NCBI GenBank assembly: GCA_029906195.1
Contig: JARWSJ010000004.1
Location: 62,001 to 126,000, forward strand
Origin: Chitinophagaceae bacterium 26-R-25
GTDB taxonomy: Bacteria; Bacteroidota; Bacteroidia; Chitinophagales; Chitinophagaceae
Length of the DNA stretch: 64,000 nucleotides
Direction of reading: 5' to 3'
Notes under the pieces: generated by a model
Databases searched by the model: none
What the model saw: only the letters and a program-made list of their open reading frames with translations
What the model was told of the DNA's origin: nothing
Shown: positions 18,888-28,091 of the stretch, piece by piece
How positions within the stretch are numbered: the first letter of the stretch is position 1
Layout: every line of letters starts with the position of its first letter
Translations under genes and position numbers: made by a program

Positions 18888-19554
18888 AATATTCAGACAA
18901 AGAAAAGTGCTTGCTTGCGCCGCTGCAGCCAGTATCCTTTTGTTAGCGTGCGGGTCTGAGAATCACAGAGCGGCCTCCGTAGATTCGTTAGTGGAAGTGC
19001 AGAATATGGACACAGCTAAAAAGGTCAATCAGCAATTGAACGATCCTGCTGATCCTGATCCTTCAGATTCTTTTCCTGTTGCTTCGTATAAGCCCGATTC
19101 TTACAGTAAAGAGGCCGTGGAAATAGTTGCCGGCAAATTAAGAGAAAGATATAAGGACGACATCTCAAAAGGAATTATTGATTCTGCCAGCAGAAAATTC
19201 AGGATATACGAGTATGATTTAAACGGCGATGGAAATAAAGAAATCTTCGTTGGATTGAGTGGCCCTTACTTCTGCGGTTCAGGTGGTTGCAGTATGATGT
19301 TACTAACAAGCAAAGGAGATGCGATCACTTATTTTTCAGTGACGAATTATCCTGTAGTGATCAGCAATACAAAAACAAATAACTGGAACGATTTGATATT
19401 AATGAGTTCCGGAAAATATCATTTGCTGAAGTTTAACGGGAAAACATATCCGTCAAATCCAAGTGTGGCCCCTGCATTTAAGTCCGTTCCAGGGAATGAT
19501 TTTCCTAAACTGCTCGACTTTAAAAATGAGCCATATCCCGCGTTTTATTTTTAA
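18877..19554 (+). CDS. Hypothetical lipoprotein
   Basis: The start is placed at ATG 18877, overlapping the channel stop codon by 11 nt, because a lipoprotein signal then follows (MLHKIFRQRKVLACAAAASI, with lipidated Cys in LLLACGSEN). The 225-residue protein has a charged Asp/Pro-rich linker and a compact C-terminal domain with YEYDLNGDGNKEIFVGLSG, an FG-GAP or EF-hand-like calcium loop, and a CGSGGC pair. No named family is recognised. Translation coupling to the MscS gene suggests a shared envelope-stress role (inference). Confidence 0.7.
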   Translation: MLHKIFRQRKVLACAAAASILLLACGSENHRAASVDSLVEVQNMDTAKKVNQQLNDPADPDPSDSFPVASYKPDSYSKEAVEIVAGKLRERYKDDISKGIIDSASRKFRIYEYDLNGDGNKEIFVGLSGPYFCGSGGCSMMLLTSKGDAITYFSVTNYPVVISNTKTNNWNDLILMSSGKYHLLKFNGKTYPSNPSVAPAFKSVPGNDFPKLLDFKNEPYPAFYF

Positions 19555-19565
19555 GAGGTCGCAGT

Positions 19566-19650
19566 AGTTGAAAATTGAAAGTTGAAAGTTGAAAATGAAG
19601 GCGATTCAACTACAAATCATTTTCAATTTTCCACTTTCAATTTTCAATTA
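19566..19650. repeat. Inverted repeat of TTGAAA words
   Basis: The left arm (19566-19599, GTTGAAAATTGAAAGTTGAA and onward) pairs with the right arm (19617-19650) around a loop of about 17 bp. The right arm contains the end of the MtfA-like gene. Confidence 0.85.
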
Positions 19651-20476
19651 CATCCAAGAGTTTTTGATTCAGTAATTCGCTCAACGCAGCATACAGGTCC
19701 GGCATTTGTTCATAAAGCTGTACTGGCTTCTCAAAGAAGGTTTCCACGCAAACGGCCCAGAATTCGTTATAGTTTGTTGCTGCGTAATTGTCAAGGATCG
19801 TATCGTTAGGCATTTGCGCATCGCTGTACATCTGCATGTGATTAAAAATGGGCCTTGCGGTTTTGGAAAAGCGATAAAACCTGGCAATGAAATCATAGTC
19901 CATGTCCTCATGCGCCACAAAGTTCGTATAAGCCAGCGCGTGCGCCATTTCATGCAACCCAACGTTTTGGGCATCATCATCAAACTTGTAACCTTTAATG
20001 AAATTATTCCACGAAAGATAAATCCCCTGGCTGCTAACATGCCCCTGGAAAGGCGTTTGGTTCAATCCGTAATAATAGTCGCACTCCGTTATATAGATCT
20101 TTTTGAAGAAGTCGAGCAGGTAGTGGTCCAGGCCAAAAGTCAGTTGAATAGCCGCCGCCGAAACAAGGATCGGCATTTCCGGTTGTGCATCGAGTTGCAC
20201 AAATTCGAAGTCTTTACTATGTTGAAAATGAAGTAACCGGGTTATAAATTTGGTCCGGTTTTCCGCGTCTAGTCTTTTGTAATAATTGTTATAGGAACAA
20301 AGCAGGTCATCGTAGTATTTCCAGTTGGCAGTAAGTTCGGCTTCCACAACGGAGGATATTTTTCTGTTATATAAATACCTTCTAATCGGCGAGGCACAAA
20401 AATAGCCTGCCACCAGGAAAATGCCGCCAACAAGCAACAATGTAGTCAAAATCGGTTCAGAAGAAATTTCTTCCAT
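19637..20476 (-). CDS. MtfA-like zinc-dependent peptidase
   Basis: 279 residues. One membrane segment lies near the N-terminus (TTLLLVGGIFLVAGYFCA). The zinc motif HEMAH is in NVGLHEMAHALAYTN, with a downstream ATNYNEFWAVCVETFFEKP supplying a probable third ligand Glu. This pattern matches the MtfA/DpsA peptidase family. MtfA in enterobacteria acts on the glucose PTS repressor Mlc; the substrate in Bacteroidota is unknown. The C-terminal residues are encoded within an arm of the TTGAAA repeat. Confidence 0.82.
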   Translation of the reverse strand: MEEISSEPILTTLLLVGGIFLVAGYFCASPIRRYLYNRKISSVVEAELTANWKYYDDLLCSYNNYYKRLDAENRTKFITRLLHFQHSKDFEFVQLDAQPEMPILVSAAAIQLTFGLDHYLLDFFKKIYITECDYYYGLNQTPFQGHVSSQGIYLSWNNFIKGYKFDDDAQNVGLHEMAHALAYTNFVAHEDMDYDFIARFYRFSKTARPIFNHMQMYSDAQMPNDTILDNYAATNYNEFWAVCVETFFEKPVQLYEQMPDLYAALSELLNQKLLDVIEN

Positions 20477-20540
20477 TGGAATCGCAGTATATAGGGTAAA
20501 CGGGTAAAATTGTAATTTATTATCGAAGATAGGAGTGGGA

Positions 20541-20683
20541 ATTCAATTAATAATTAATAATGAATAATTAATAGGGCGCCATTTGCTATGGAATGAGGAT
20601 TCCCTAACTATTGAACATAGGAAAGGTTGCCTTCCATTTATCCTGCTACACTGTTAATTATTAATTATTAATTATTAATTCCC
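20541..20683. repeat. Inverted repeat of TAATTAT words
   Basis: The left arm (20541-20572, TTCAATTAATAATTAATAAT and onward) pairs with the right arm (20653-20683, TTAATTATTAATTATTAATT). It lies between the divergent peptidase and aspS genes, directly upstream of the aspS promoter. Confidence 0.8.
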
Positions 20684-20688
20684 AATTG

Positions 20689-20696
20689 TACCTTTG
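20689..20696 (+). promoter_or_regulatory. Candidate -7 box of aspS
   Basis: TACCTTTG matches TAnnTTTG, 55 bp upstream of the aspS ATG; the right arm of the TAATTAT repeat sits over the -33 region. Confidence 0.6.
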
Positions 20697-20751
20697 CGCC
20701 TCTAATTTTAGGGGAATTTTGCCCTTTAATGTTAATATCAACCGGAATCTC

Positions 20752-22575
20752 ATGTATAGAACACACACTTGTGGCGAATTACGAACAACCAATGTAAACA
20801 ACGAAGTTACGCTTGCCGGCTGGGTGCAAACCGTACGCAAATTTGGAAGCATCACCTTTGTTGATCTTCGCGATCGTTACGGCATTACCCAACTTCTGTT
20901 TGGAGAAGAATTGAATAAGCAATTGGATGAAAATCCGCTGGGCAGGGAATTTGTGCTCCAGGTGAAAGGAAAAGTAAGTGAAAGAAGCAATAAAAACGCC
21001 AACATTCCTACCGGCGATATTGAGATACTTGTACAGGATTTTTCCGTTTTAAATAAATCCGCTGTCCCTCCGTTCACCATCCAGGACGATACAGATGGAG
21101 GAGATGACCTCCGCATGAAATACCGCTACCTCGATCTTCGCAGAAATGCGGTAAAGAGAAATCTTGAGCTGCGCTATTCTGTGAACCGTGCCGCGAGAAA
21201 CTTTTTACACGAGCAAAACTTCATGGATATCGAAACCCCGTTCCTTATCAAATCTACTCCGGAAGGGGCAAGGGATTTCGTGGTGCCATCCAGAATGAAC
21301 CCCGGTCAGTTTTACGCGCTGCCACAGTCTCCGCAAACATTTAAGCAATTGTTGATGGTAAGTGGTTACGACAGGTATTACCAGGTGGTAAAATGTTTCC
21401 GTGATGAAGATCTGCGTGCAGACAGACAACCGGAGTTTACACAGATAGACTGCGAAATGTGTTTCGTAGAGCAGGAAGATATTCTGAACATGTTTGAAGG
21501 TATGATCAAGCATATTTTCAAAACGGTGAAAGGCGTGGAAATTACAGAAAAAGTAGAGCGCACCACATGGGAAGAAGCAATGTGGACATATGGTAATGAT
21601 AAACCGGATATCCGCTTTGGCATGAAGATCGCCAATTTGAAATTTCCACAGCATACATTCCCGGCAAAAGCAAAAGCAGCAGGTGATGTATTGGAAGGCG
21701 CAAACTTCGGCGTATTCGACAATGCAGAAACTGTTGTAGCCATTGCCGTTCCCGGAATCGCAGAATACACACGCAAGCAAATAGATGAGTTGACAGAATG
21801 GGTGAAACGTCCGCAAATAGGCATGCAGGGATTGGTAAATATTAAGTGCAATGCAGACGGAACTTTTAAAAGCAGCGTAGATAAATTCTACTCAGAAGAT
21901 AAATTAAAAGTCATTGCCGAAGCAGCAGGAGCAAAAGCGGGAGATCTTATTTTAGTTCTTGCCGGAGCAGAAGAAAGAACACGCAAAGCAATGAGTGAAC
22001 TGCGTTTGGAAATGGGCAAGCGTCTTGGCATGCGTAAAGAAGATGAGTTCAAATTATTGTGGGTACTCGATTTCCCATTGTTTGAATATGCAGAAGAAGA
22101 AAATCGCTGGGTGGCAAGGCACCATCCGTTTACCGCACCCAAACCAAGCGACATCTCAACAATGATCAACAACAATCCGCGTATAGAAAATGCGGCAGAA
22201 TATTTGAAGCATCCTTATGCAAACATCAAGGCAAATGCCTATGATATGGTGCTAAACGGAAATGAAATAGGTGGAGGTTCCATCCGGATTTTCCAACGTG
22301 AGCTGCAGGAAAAAATGTTTGAAGCGTTGGGTATGGACAAAGAAGAACAGCTGCATAAGTTTGGCTTCCTTCTTGGTGCATTCGAATACGGCGCACCACC
22401 ACACGGCGGTATTGCCTTTGGTTTTGATCGCTTGTGTTCTATTTTAGGCGGAAGCGAAAGCATCCGTGATTTCATAGCCTTCCCTAAAAACAACAGCGGC
22501 CGCGATGTAATGCTTGATGCGCCGTCATCGATTGATGACAAGCAGTTGAAGGAATTGCAGATAAAATTGGGCTAA
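20752..22575 (+). CDS. aspS: Aspartyl-tRNA synthetase
   Basis: 607 residues from ATG 20752 ([20 protein letters not shown]). The start is chosen because an upstream in-frame ATG lies 5' of the -7 box. An N-terminal OB-fold ([20 protein letters not shown]) binds the anticodon. The class II core shows [13 protein letters not shown], motif 2 ([20 protein letters not shown]) and motif 3 ([10 protein letters not shown]), with the bacterial GAD-type insertion between. It charges tRNA-Asp in the cytoplasm. Length is normal for bacterial AspRS. Confidence 0.97.
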   Translation: MYRTHTCGELRTTNVNNEVTLAGWVQTVRKFGSITFVDLRDRYGITQLLFGEELNKQLDENPLGREFVLQVKGKVSERSNKNANIPTGDIEILVQDFSVLNKSAVPPFTIQDDTDGGDDLRMKYRYLDLRRNAVKRNLELRYSVNRAARNFLHEQNFMDIETPFLIKSTPEGARDFVVPSRMNPGQFYALPQSPQTFKQLLMVSGYDRYYQVVKCFRDEDLRADRQPEFTQIDCEMCFVEQEDILNMFEGMIKHIFKTVKGVEITEKVERTTWEEAMWTYGNDKPDIRFGMKIANLKFPQHTFPAKAKAAGDVLEGANFGVFDNAETVVAIAVPGIAEYTRKQIDELTEWVKRPQIGMQGLVNIKCNADGTFKSSVDKFYSEDKLKVIAEAAGAKAGDLILVLAGAEERTRKAMSELRLEMGKRLGMRKEDEFKLLWVLDFPLFEYAEEENRWVARHHPFTAPKPSDISTMINNNPRIENAAEYLKHPYANIKANAYDMVLNGNEIGGGSIRIFQRELQEKMFEALGMDKEEQLHKFGFLLGAFEYGAPPHGGIAFGFDRLCSILGGSESIRDFIAFPKNNSGRDVMLDAPSSIDDKQLKELQIKLG

Positions 22576-22719
22576 CAATTAGGAATTAAGAATTAGGAAT
22601 TAGGAATTAAGAATGCTTTCGGGTTTATCAATCCTATCCTTCTGTTGCCAATTTTTGGATGCAGGCAGAATAGCACGGTTGATGCACAAACAGAATTCCT
22701 AATTCCTAATTCTTAATTA
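22576..22719. repeat. Inverted repeat of AATTAGG words
   Basis: The left arm (22576-22614, reiterated AATTAGGAATTAAGAATT) pairs with the right arm (22692-22719, AATTCCTAATTCCTAATTCT) around an unrelated loop of about 77 bp. Confidence 0.85.
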
Positions 22720-22748
22720 TTCACAACACGTATTCTAAACAAAAGCAC

Positions 22749-23249
22749 ATGAAAACCGCACTAAAAACATCCGTCATATTATCCTGGATCAACCTTGTCG
22801 CGTCTTGCGGATGCGTACTGCTAGGGTTGATTGGTACGCTGATAGTAGGGCCACAAATAGGATTTATCGCAGTTGTGTTATTTGGTGCCATTGCTTTACA
22901 CAGCTATGAATCACTAAGACTCCGTAATTGCATTGTATATAACGCTCCGATGGATAAAAAAACGCCATTAAGTTTACAGGTAATGGGTTTTATATCGATG
23001 TTTTTTTCCTTCGTTACTGTTACAAACGGATTCACTCTTTTGCGTCATGCGAAGGAAACTGCCCAGGAGAATAGAAAGATGCTTGTTGAACAGTTTAAGG
23101 GATACGAGCAGGTGAATCTGGAATTAATGTATCAACTGATGGCAGTTGGTATGATAGTTTTCGGGCTGGCAATTTTAGTAAACGTTTTAATGAGCATGTC
23201 ATTATTAAGATGGTACAAAAGCCAGAATGAAAATCAGAACCCGGAATAA
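22749..23249 (+). CDS. Hypothetical membrane protein
   Basis: 166 residues with four predicted membrane segments: two near the N-terminus (SWINLVASCGCVLLGLIGTL and an Ile/Val/Ala-rich helix), one around residues 78-95 (GFISMFFSFVTV), and one near 130-155 (LMYQLMAVGMIVFGLAILVN). A short polar loop with ETAQENRKMLVEQ sits between the last two. No family is recognised. A strong terminator follows 17 bp after the stop. Confidence 0.7.
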   Translation: MKTALKTSVILSWINLVASCGCVLLGLIGTLIVGPQIGFIAVVLFGAIALHSYESLRLRNCIVYNAPMDKKTPLSLQVMGFISMFFSFVTVTNGFTLLRHAKETAQENRKMLVEQFKGYEQVNLELMYQLMAVGMIVFGLAILVNVLMSMSLLRWYKSQNENQNPE

Positions 23250-23265
23250 GAAAATAGATCATAGA

Positions 23266-23298
23266 TAAAAAATGCATCGCACCAGCGATGCATTTTTA
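23266..23298 (+). terminator. Rho-independent terminator
   Basis: AAAAAATGCATCGC pairs with GCGATGCATTTTT around a short loop, after the membrane protein gene. The remaining space to 23592 contains no credible gene. Confidence 0.85.
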
Positions 23299-23592
23299 TT
23301 TAATATAATCGGGGCAACAATTCTTATCAAAAAATATTCTTTGACGAAGCTGTTTTCTGCTAATTCTTCATGCTATAACAGCTATAACGTTAAGATATAT
23401 GCGATTTTATTAAAACGGTCAAGCTCTTTATTGAAAAGGGTTTTGGCTCATGTAAAAATTTCACAAACGCAATACGAATAAGTTTTATAACATGATGATG
23501 TGTCAAATAATACTGACAATGTTATCATTTCATTAAGCCCCTGCAACCTTTGGTTTTGAATTTGATTCTTAGAGAGCACAAAAATTTTATTT

Positions 23593-24162
23593 ATGAAAAA
23601 AATGTTATTGGCTGTAGTCATTTTGGCCAGCGCTGCATTCTCTGCAAAAGCACAACAAGGAAGCGTATTAGTGTATGGTAACGTGGGGTTGAATACTTCA
23701 AAGACTCCAACAAACGCTGGAGATGGCAGTACTTATAAAAGTACTAACTTTTCTATCGCTCCAGGCGTAGGCTATCAATTCAACAAAAACTGGACGGTAG
23801 GTGGTGAGGTCGACTTCTCAACCCAGAAGTCTGGCGATGCAAAGGCTTATAACACTTTCAAAGTTGGGCCGTTCGTACGTTACGCGTGTCCAATTTCCGA
23901 CATCTTTTCAATTTATGGACAATTGGGTACCGGTTATCAGGGTCAAAAACAAAGCGACTACAAAGCAAGCGGTGTGTATGCTTACATAGTGCCAGCAGTT
24001 GCTGTGAATGTGAAAAATGGGTTCGCTCTAAACGTTGCCATTGGTGGAATTGAGTTTAACAATATGAAGCCTAAAGGGGAAAAAGCCTCTAACTCTTTTG
24101 GTTTGACATTTGGTCAGGCTGTAAGCATCGGAGTGTCTAAAAACTTTGGTGGTAAAAAATAG
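23593..24162 (+). CDS. Outer-membrane beta-barrel protein
   Basis: 189 residues. The signal peptide is MKKMLLAVVILASAAFSAKA, cleaved before QQGS. The mature protein is a series of amphipathic strands (GSVLVYGNVGLNTSK, FSIAPGVGYQFNKNWTVGGEVDF, NTFKVGPFVRYACPISD, SIYGQLGTGYQGQ, FGLTFGQAVSIGVSKNF), the pattern of an 8-stranded OmpW/OmpX-like barrel. Function unknown. Monocistronic, with a terminator after it. Confidence 0.82.
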   Translation: MKKMLLAVVILASAAFSAKAQQGSVLVYGNVGLNTSKTPTNAGDGSTYKSTNFSIAPGVGYQFNKNWTVGGEVDFSTQKSGDAKAYNTFKVGPFVRYACPISDIFSIYGQLGTGYQGQKQSDYKASGVYAYIVPAVAVNVKNGFALNVAIGGIEFNNMKPKGEKASNSFGLTFGQAVSIGVSKNFGGKK

Positions 24163-24181
24163 TTTATACCAACATTTGTTA

Positions 24182-24213
24182 AAAGCGCCTGGCCCAGTGC
24201 CGGGCGTTTTTGT
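24182..24213 (+). terminator. Rho-independent terminator
   Basis: A GC-rich stem (AAGCGCCTGGC with GCCGGGCGTT, one bulge) followed by T5, 20 bp after the beta-barrel gene. Confidence 0.8.
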
Positions 24214-24215
24214 TG

Positions 24216-24320
24216 CAGTTGAAAATTGAAAGTTGAAAATGGAGAGTGGAGGTTAAACAAGTAAATCTTTCAATCTTAAACGCATTTTCAACTTTCAACT
24301 TTCAATTTTCAACTCTCCGC
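24216..24320. repeat. Inverted repeat of TTGAAA words
   Basis: The left arm (24216-24250, CAGTTGAAAATTGAAAGTTG and onward) pairs with the right arm (24282-24320, CATTTTCAACTTTCAACTTT and onward); a GGAGAG/CTCTCC pair extends the match. Confidence 0.85.
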
Positions 24321-24329
24321 TTCCTTTTT

Positions 24330-24337
24330 TACTTTTG
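24330..24337 (+). promoter_or_regulatory. -7 box immediately before rarA
   Basis: TACTTTTG matches TAnnTTTG and ends only 7 bp before the ATG at 24345. The transcript should therefore start at or within a few bases of the start codon, giving a leaderless or nearly leaderless mRNA. Confidence 0.6.
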
Positions 24338-24344
24338 ACCCACC

Positions 24345-25610
24345 ATGAGTAATGAAGCGATTCCGTTAGCAGAGAGATTGCGTCCATCAACCTTAGACGC
24401 GCTGGCCGGTCAAAAACACCTCACCGGTAAAGGCAGCATTTTGCGCACAGCCATAGAACAGGGAAAAGTGCCGAGCATGATTTTGTGGGGCCCACCGGGA
24501 GTAGGCAAAACAACCATAGCCAATATTATCGCCCACGCATTGAATGTTCCATTTTATACGCTGAGTGCCATTAGCAGTGGCGTGAAAGACGTGCGCGAGG
24601 TTATTGAAGACGCCAAAACAAAAGAAAGGGCAATCCTGTTTATAGATGAGATCCATCGTTTTAATAAGGGGCAACAGGATGCACTGTTAGGCGCCGTTGA
24701 AAAAGGAACGATCACCTTGATAGGCGCCACTACGGAAAATCCCTCATTCGAGGTGAACAGTGCCTTGCTTAGTCGCTGCCAGGTCTATGTGCTCAAACCA
24801 CTGGATGAAGCAGATCTCATTGCGTTGCTTGAGTTTGCCTTGAAGAATGATGAACAACTAAAAAAGAAAAACATTATTCTTAAGGAAACGTCTGCCTTAA
24901 TAAATATATCTGGTGGCGATGCCAGGAAGTTATTGAACTTACTGGAGCTTGTAACTGATGCGTTGGAGGGTAATGCAGAAATTACAGACGAGAAAGTAAT
25001 GGAAATAGCGCAGCAACGTATTGCATTGTATGACAAAAAAGGGGAGCAGCATTATGATATCATTTCTGCGTTCATAAAATCTATGCGCGGCAGTGATCCA
25101 AATGGGGCTGTTTACTGGCTCGCACGAATGATTGAAGGCGGCGAAGATGTAAAGTTTATCGCACGCAGAATGTTGATCCTTGCAAGCGAAGACATCGGCA
25201 ATGCAAATCCCAATGCTTTGCTGCTCGCCAACGCCACGTTTGAAGCAGTTAATAAGATCGGATACCCGGAAGCCAGGATAATATTGTCACAATGCGCCGT
25301 ATATCTTGCTACATCGCCCAAAAGCAATGCTTCTTATATGGCAATAGATGCAGCACTTTCAGCAGTGCGCAGTTATGGCGATCTGCCGGTACCTCTGCAC
25401 ATAAGAAACGCCCCTACAAAGCTGATGAAGAACATGAACTACGGCAAAGACTATAAATATTCCCACAGCTATGAAAACAATTTCTCCGAGCAGGAATATT
25501 TGCCGGGAGAAATAAGCGGCAATAAATTGTATGACCCCGGCCAGAACGCAAGAGAAAATGAAATAAGAAAGTTTCTTCAGGATCGCTGGAAGAAAAAGTA
25601 TAACTATTAA
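24345..25610 (+). CDS. rarA: RarA/MgsA-type replication-associated AAA ATPase
   Basis: 421 residues. Clamp-loader-like AAA+ core: PLAERLRPSTLDALAGQKHL at the N-terminus, Walker A GPPGVGKTT (residues about 48-56), Walker B ILFIDEIHRF, sensor 1 IGATTENPSFEVNSALLSRC. The C-terminal MgsA tetramerisation region follows (SMRGSDPNGAVYWLARMIEGGEDVKFIARR). RarA acts at stalled replication forks. The length and domain order are those of intact family members. The gene has its own promoter. Confidence 0.95.
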   Translation: MSNEAIPLAERLRPSTLDALAGQKHLTGKGSILRTAIEQGKVPSMILWGPPGVGKTTIANIIAHALNVPFYTLSAISSGVKDVREVIEDAKTKERAILFIDEIHRFNKGQQDALLGAVEKGTITLIGATTENPSFEVNSALLSRCQVYVLKPLDEADLIALLEFALKNDEQLKKKNIILKETSALINISGGDARKLLNLLELVTDALEGNAEITDEKVMEIAQQRIALYDKKGEQHYDIISAFIKSMRGSDPNGAVYWLARMIEGGEDVKFIARRMLILASEDIGNANPNALLLANATFEAVNKIGYPEARIILSQCAVYLATSPKSNASYMAIDAALSAVRSYGDLPVPLHIRNAPTKLMKNMNYGKDYKYSHSYENNFSEQEYLPGEISGNKLYDPGQNARENEIRKFLQDRWKKKYNY

Positions 25611-25699
25611 TTGAAAAATGAAAGTTGAAAGTTGAAAATGATGTTCTCTCCGGAAAATATCACTCCTCATTTTCAATTTTCAATTTTCAACTTTCAACT
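25608..25699. repeat. Inverted repeat of TTGAAA words
   Basis: The left arm (25608-25640) begins at the rarA stop codon and the right arm (25668-25699) ends 7 bp before the GNAT start. The loop is about 27 bp. Confidence 0.85.
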
Positions 25700-25706
25700 A
25701 AACAAA

Positions 25707-26159
25707 ATGGAACTAACCTGGACTTTAAAGACATTCAACGATCTCACAGCAAATGAATTGTATCACATACTGCGCTTGCGAAGTGAAGTATTTGTGGTAG
25801 AGCAGAATTGTGTGTTTCTTGATGCGGACAACAAAGATCAGATTGCACACCATTATATGTGCTGGAATGAAAGCGACCTTTTGGCCTATACAAGACTGTT
25901 GCCCGCTGGTTTTGCATATGAGCATGTATCTATTGGCAGGGTGGTTACGTCTCCGAGAGCAAGGAATCTGGGTATCGGCAAATTATTGATGCGACAGTCT
26001 ATAGACGAATGCGTAAAACTATTCAACGCAGATATCATTAAAATAGGAGCGCAGCTGTATTTAAAGAAGTTCTACGAGTCGTTTGGATTTACCCAAAGCA
26101 GCGAGATTTACGTAGAAGACGGCATAGATCACATAGAAATGTTACTAACTGTATCGTAA
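25707..26159 (+). CDS. ElaA-family GNAT N-acetyltransferase
   Basis: 150 residues from ATG 25707; an upstream in-frame ATG would translate the repeat element and is rejected. ElaA features are LRLRSEVFVVEQNCVFLDADNKDQIAHH, SIGRVVTSPRARNLGIGKLLM (acetyl-CoA loop R-x-x-G-I-G) and YLKKFYESFGF near the C-terminus. The physiological substrate of ElaA proteins is not established. Confidence 0.88.
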   Translation: MELTWTLKTFNDLTANELYHILRLRSEVFVVEQNCVFLDADNKDQIAHHYMCWNESDLLAYTRLLPAGFAYEHVSIGRVVTSPRARNLGIGKLLMRQSIDECVKLFNADIIKIGAQLYLKKFYESFGFTQSSEIYVEDGIDHIEMLLTVS

Positions 26160-26447
26160 TTATACGATGCGATAATACCTATTTTAAAAAAAAGTTAAAC
26201 CAAACACACCAAAATTTAAAATACTCCGTTTAAAGGTTAGGGTACAACAATATTCGAAAACAAAATCCATTAGTATGAAATTAACTCTACGCCTAGCCGT
26301 CAGCGTCTGCCATTATGCGAAGTATCTTTCGCGAAGTAATCAATCCTTTAATAAATCAAGTAATTAATATATAGCGACTAAAAAAAGAAAGTAGTCGTTA
26401 CCATATATCTTTTATCCAATACTATTCGAAAACTTAAACATATTCAC
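26160..26447. other. 288-bp intergenic region, no gene seen
   Basis: AT-rich spacer. It contains a small hairpin (GCGAA to TTCGC, about 26319-26334) and no match to the long inverted-repeat families. A promoter for the downstream outer-membrane protein is expected, but I see no convincing TAnnTTTG. Confidence 0.4.
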
Positions 26448-27395
26448 ATGAAAAACCGTGTACATGCTTTGGCGTACAAGTGTGTTTTGTCTATATGCGC
26501 CCTATGCCTATCAATCATTTCTTTCGGCCAGATGCGTCTGTTTGACAACTCAGAAGCTGGCATCACATTAGGACCATCTAACTTTTTGGGAGACCTTGGT
26601 GGTAACGCCGGTAAAGGAACAACCTTCCTTAAAGATAACAACTTCCCAATGACCAAGCTTACTTTTGGTGGTCACTTAACATTCAATCCTAATCCATTAA
26701 TAGGTATTCGTCTTGCCCTCAACTATGGTACACTTGAAGGTGATGATGCAGTGATCAAACCAAAAGGTGGTTATGAAGAAGCAAGATTGAACCGTAACCA
26801 ACGTTTCAAATCTTCATTGCTCGAAGGTATGTTGGCTGTGGAAGTTTTTCCGACAGTAATGTTCGAAGAAAATCCTAATGACGTATATCACAAACTTCGT
26901 CCTTATGGTTTAATTGGTGTGGGCGCGTTCCACTTCAATCCACAAGGTAAAGATCCTTTAACCGGCAATTGGGTTTACTTGAAACCACTGGCCACAGAAG
27001 GTGAAGGTTTTGCAGAATATCCTAACAGAAAGCCTTACAACCTTACGCAGCTTTGTATTCCAATGGGTCTTGGTTTGAAATATTATTTGAACGACAATTT
27101 CGCATTGGGTCTGGAGATCATCTATCGCAAAACATTTACTGACTACATTGATGATGTAAGTACAGACTATATCGATCCTAAATTATTTGATCAGCACTTT
27201 GGTACAAACACTGCAAAAGCACAAATGGCGAAGAGAATGGCTGACCAAAGGTTGCAGGTATTTCAAGGTGATAACAAACGCGGAACGCCCCAGAATAATG
27301 ATGCGTACTATACAATCGGCTTGAAACTAAGCTTCCGTTTGCAAGCAGCAGATCCTTGGGCCAACTCAACCCGCTGTCCTTCTTTCCGTTACTAA
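26448..27395 (+). CDS. Outer-membrane beta-barrel protein (DUF6089-like)
   Basis: 315 residues. A signal peptide runs to SIISFGQ. The N-terminus of the mature part, FDNSEAGITLGPSNFLGDLGGN, and the later GIRLALNYGTLEGDD, LRPYGLIGVGAFHFNPQG and LCIPMGLGLKYYLNDNF strands follow the pattern of Bacteroidota proteins I associate with DUF6089 (moderate certainty). The C-terminus YYTIGLKLSFRL resembles a barrel-closing strand. Probably an outer-membrane structural or assembly protein; function unknown. Confidence 0.78.
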   Translation: MKNRVHALAYKCVLSICALCLSIISFGQMRLFDNSEAGITLGPSNFLGDLGGNAGKGTTFLKDNNFPMTKLTFGGHLTFNPNPLIGIRLALNYGTLEGDDAVIKPKGGYEEARLNRNQRFKSSLLEGMLAVEVFPTVMFEENPNDVYHKLRPYGLIGVGAFHFNPQGKDPLTGNWVYLKPLATEGEGFAEYPNRKPYNLTQLCIPMGLGLKYYLNDNFALGLEIIYRKTFTDYIDDVSTDYIDPKLFDQHFGTNTAKAQMAKRMADQRLQVFQGDNKRGTPQNNDAYYTIGLKLSFRLQAADPWANSTRCPSFRY

Positions 27396-27461
27396 TACAC
27401 GAAAGAAAGGTTACAACGATTCTCACGTGCGAGGTTGGTTTTGTTAACTAAATAGAACCTT

Positions 27462-27881
27462 ATGAAAACATCCTCTTTTACCAGTGGAAAAAGAAAGTAT
27501 TCTTATCTGTTATTAATTGTCCTGGCTCCATGCTTAGCATATGCAGTACTAACTACAAAAGATAAAAATGTTTTTCCCGATCAAAGTAAAAGAGAAGTTT
27601 TACGAGATAGCATAATAATTACAAAAGTTTCAACCAGCAAAGCGTACGACGTAAAGCTCTATACAAATGCCTCTAACAAGGTGCTGTTCTTTTCCGTAAG
27701 TGGTGAAGAGAATAAAACATATGAGCTTGCAATCTTCAATCAGGAAAATAACAAGATTAAAGAGTTGCATTTGCGCAATCGGCAAACAAGTTTAATAGCG
27801 CAGTTACCAAAAGGTACATATGTATTTCATGTGTACAGTGATGAGGAACAAATTGAAAAAGGTAATCTTGTTGTGAAATAA
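27462..27881 (+). CDS. Small secreted protein with type IX sorting-like C-terminal domain
   Basis: 139 residues. An N-terminal signal or anchor helix (YLLLIVLAPCLAYAVLT) is followed by about 80 residues that form a small beta-sandwich: YDVKLYTNASNKVLFFSVSGEENKTYELAIFNQ, LHLRNRQTSLIAQLPKGTYVFHVY, EKGNLVVK. The LPKGTYVFHV..G.LVV ending resembles the C-terminal sorting domain of type IX-secreted proteins, but here it is nearly the whole protein, with no cargo domain. It could be a truncated cargo or a stand-alone adhesin-like domain. Confidence 0.65.
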   Translation: MKTSSFTSGKRKYSYLLLIVLAPCLAYAVLTTKDKNVFPDQSKREVLRDSIIITKVSTSKAYDVKLYTNASNKVLFFSVSGEENKTYELAIFNQENNKIKELHLRNRQTSLIAQLPKGTYVFHVYSDEEQIEKGNLVVK

Positions 27882-28051
27882 TTCAATTCCAATAAGCATG
27901 CAGGGAAATTAGTAGAATCTAATATCCGGTTAATTTTGACCTGATCCGTTCCCTATTGTTTTCGTTTAGTACCCTATAGTAAAAGATTTTATTGATCATT
28001 CCCTGTAGTGCTTATTGGAATAACTTTTTGGTTTAACCCCAGTATCCTTAG

Positions 28052-28087
28052 TAGCCGTCGACGAGTAGTTGGCGGCTATTTGTTTTT
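28052..28087 (+). terminator. Rho-independent terminator
   Basis: TAGCCGTC pairs with GGCGGCTA (7 of 8) and is followed by a T-rich tail. The sequence from 27882 to 28050 holds three CCCTATAGT-like words (27951, 27972, 28001) of unknown meaning and no gene. Confidence 0.6.
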
Positions 28088-28091
28088 AATT

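Noticed and set aside
21205-21816. 203-codon frame antisense to aspS
   Set aside because: Shadow frame over the aspS catalytic domain; no coherent protein features.
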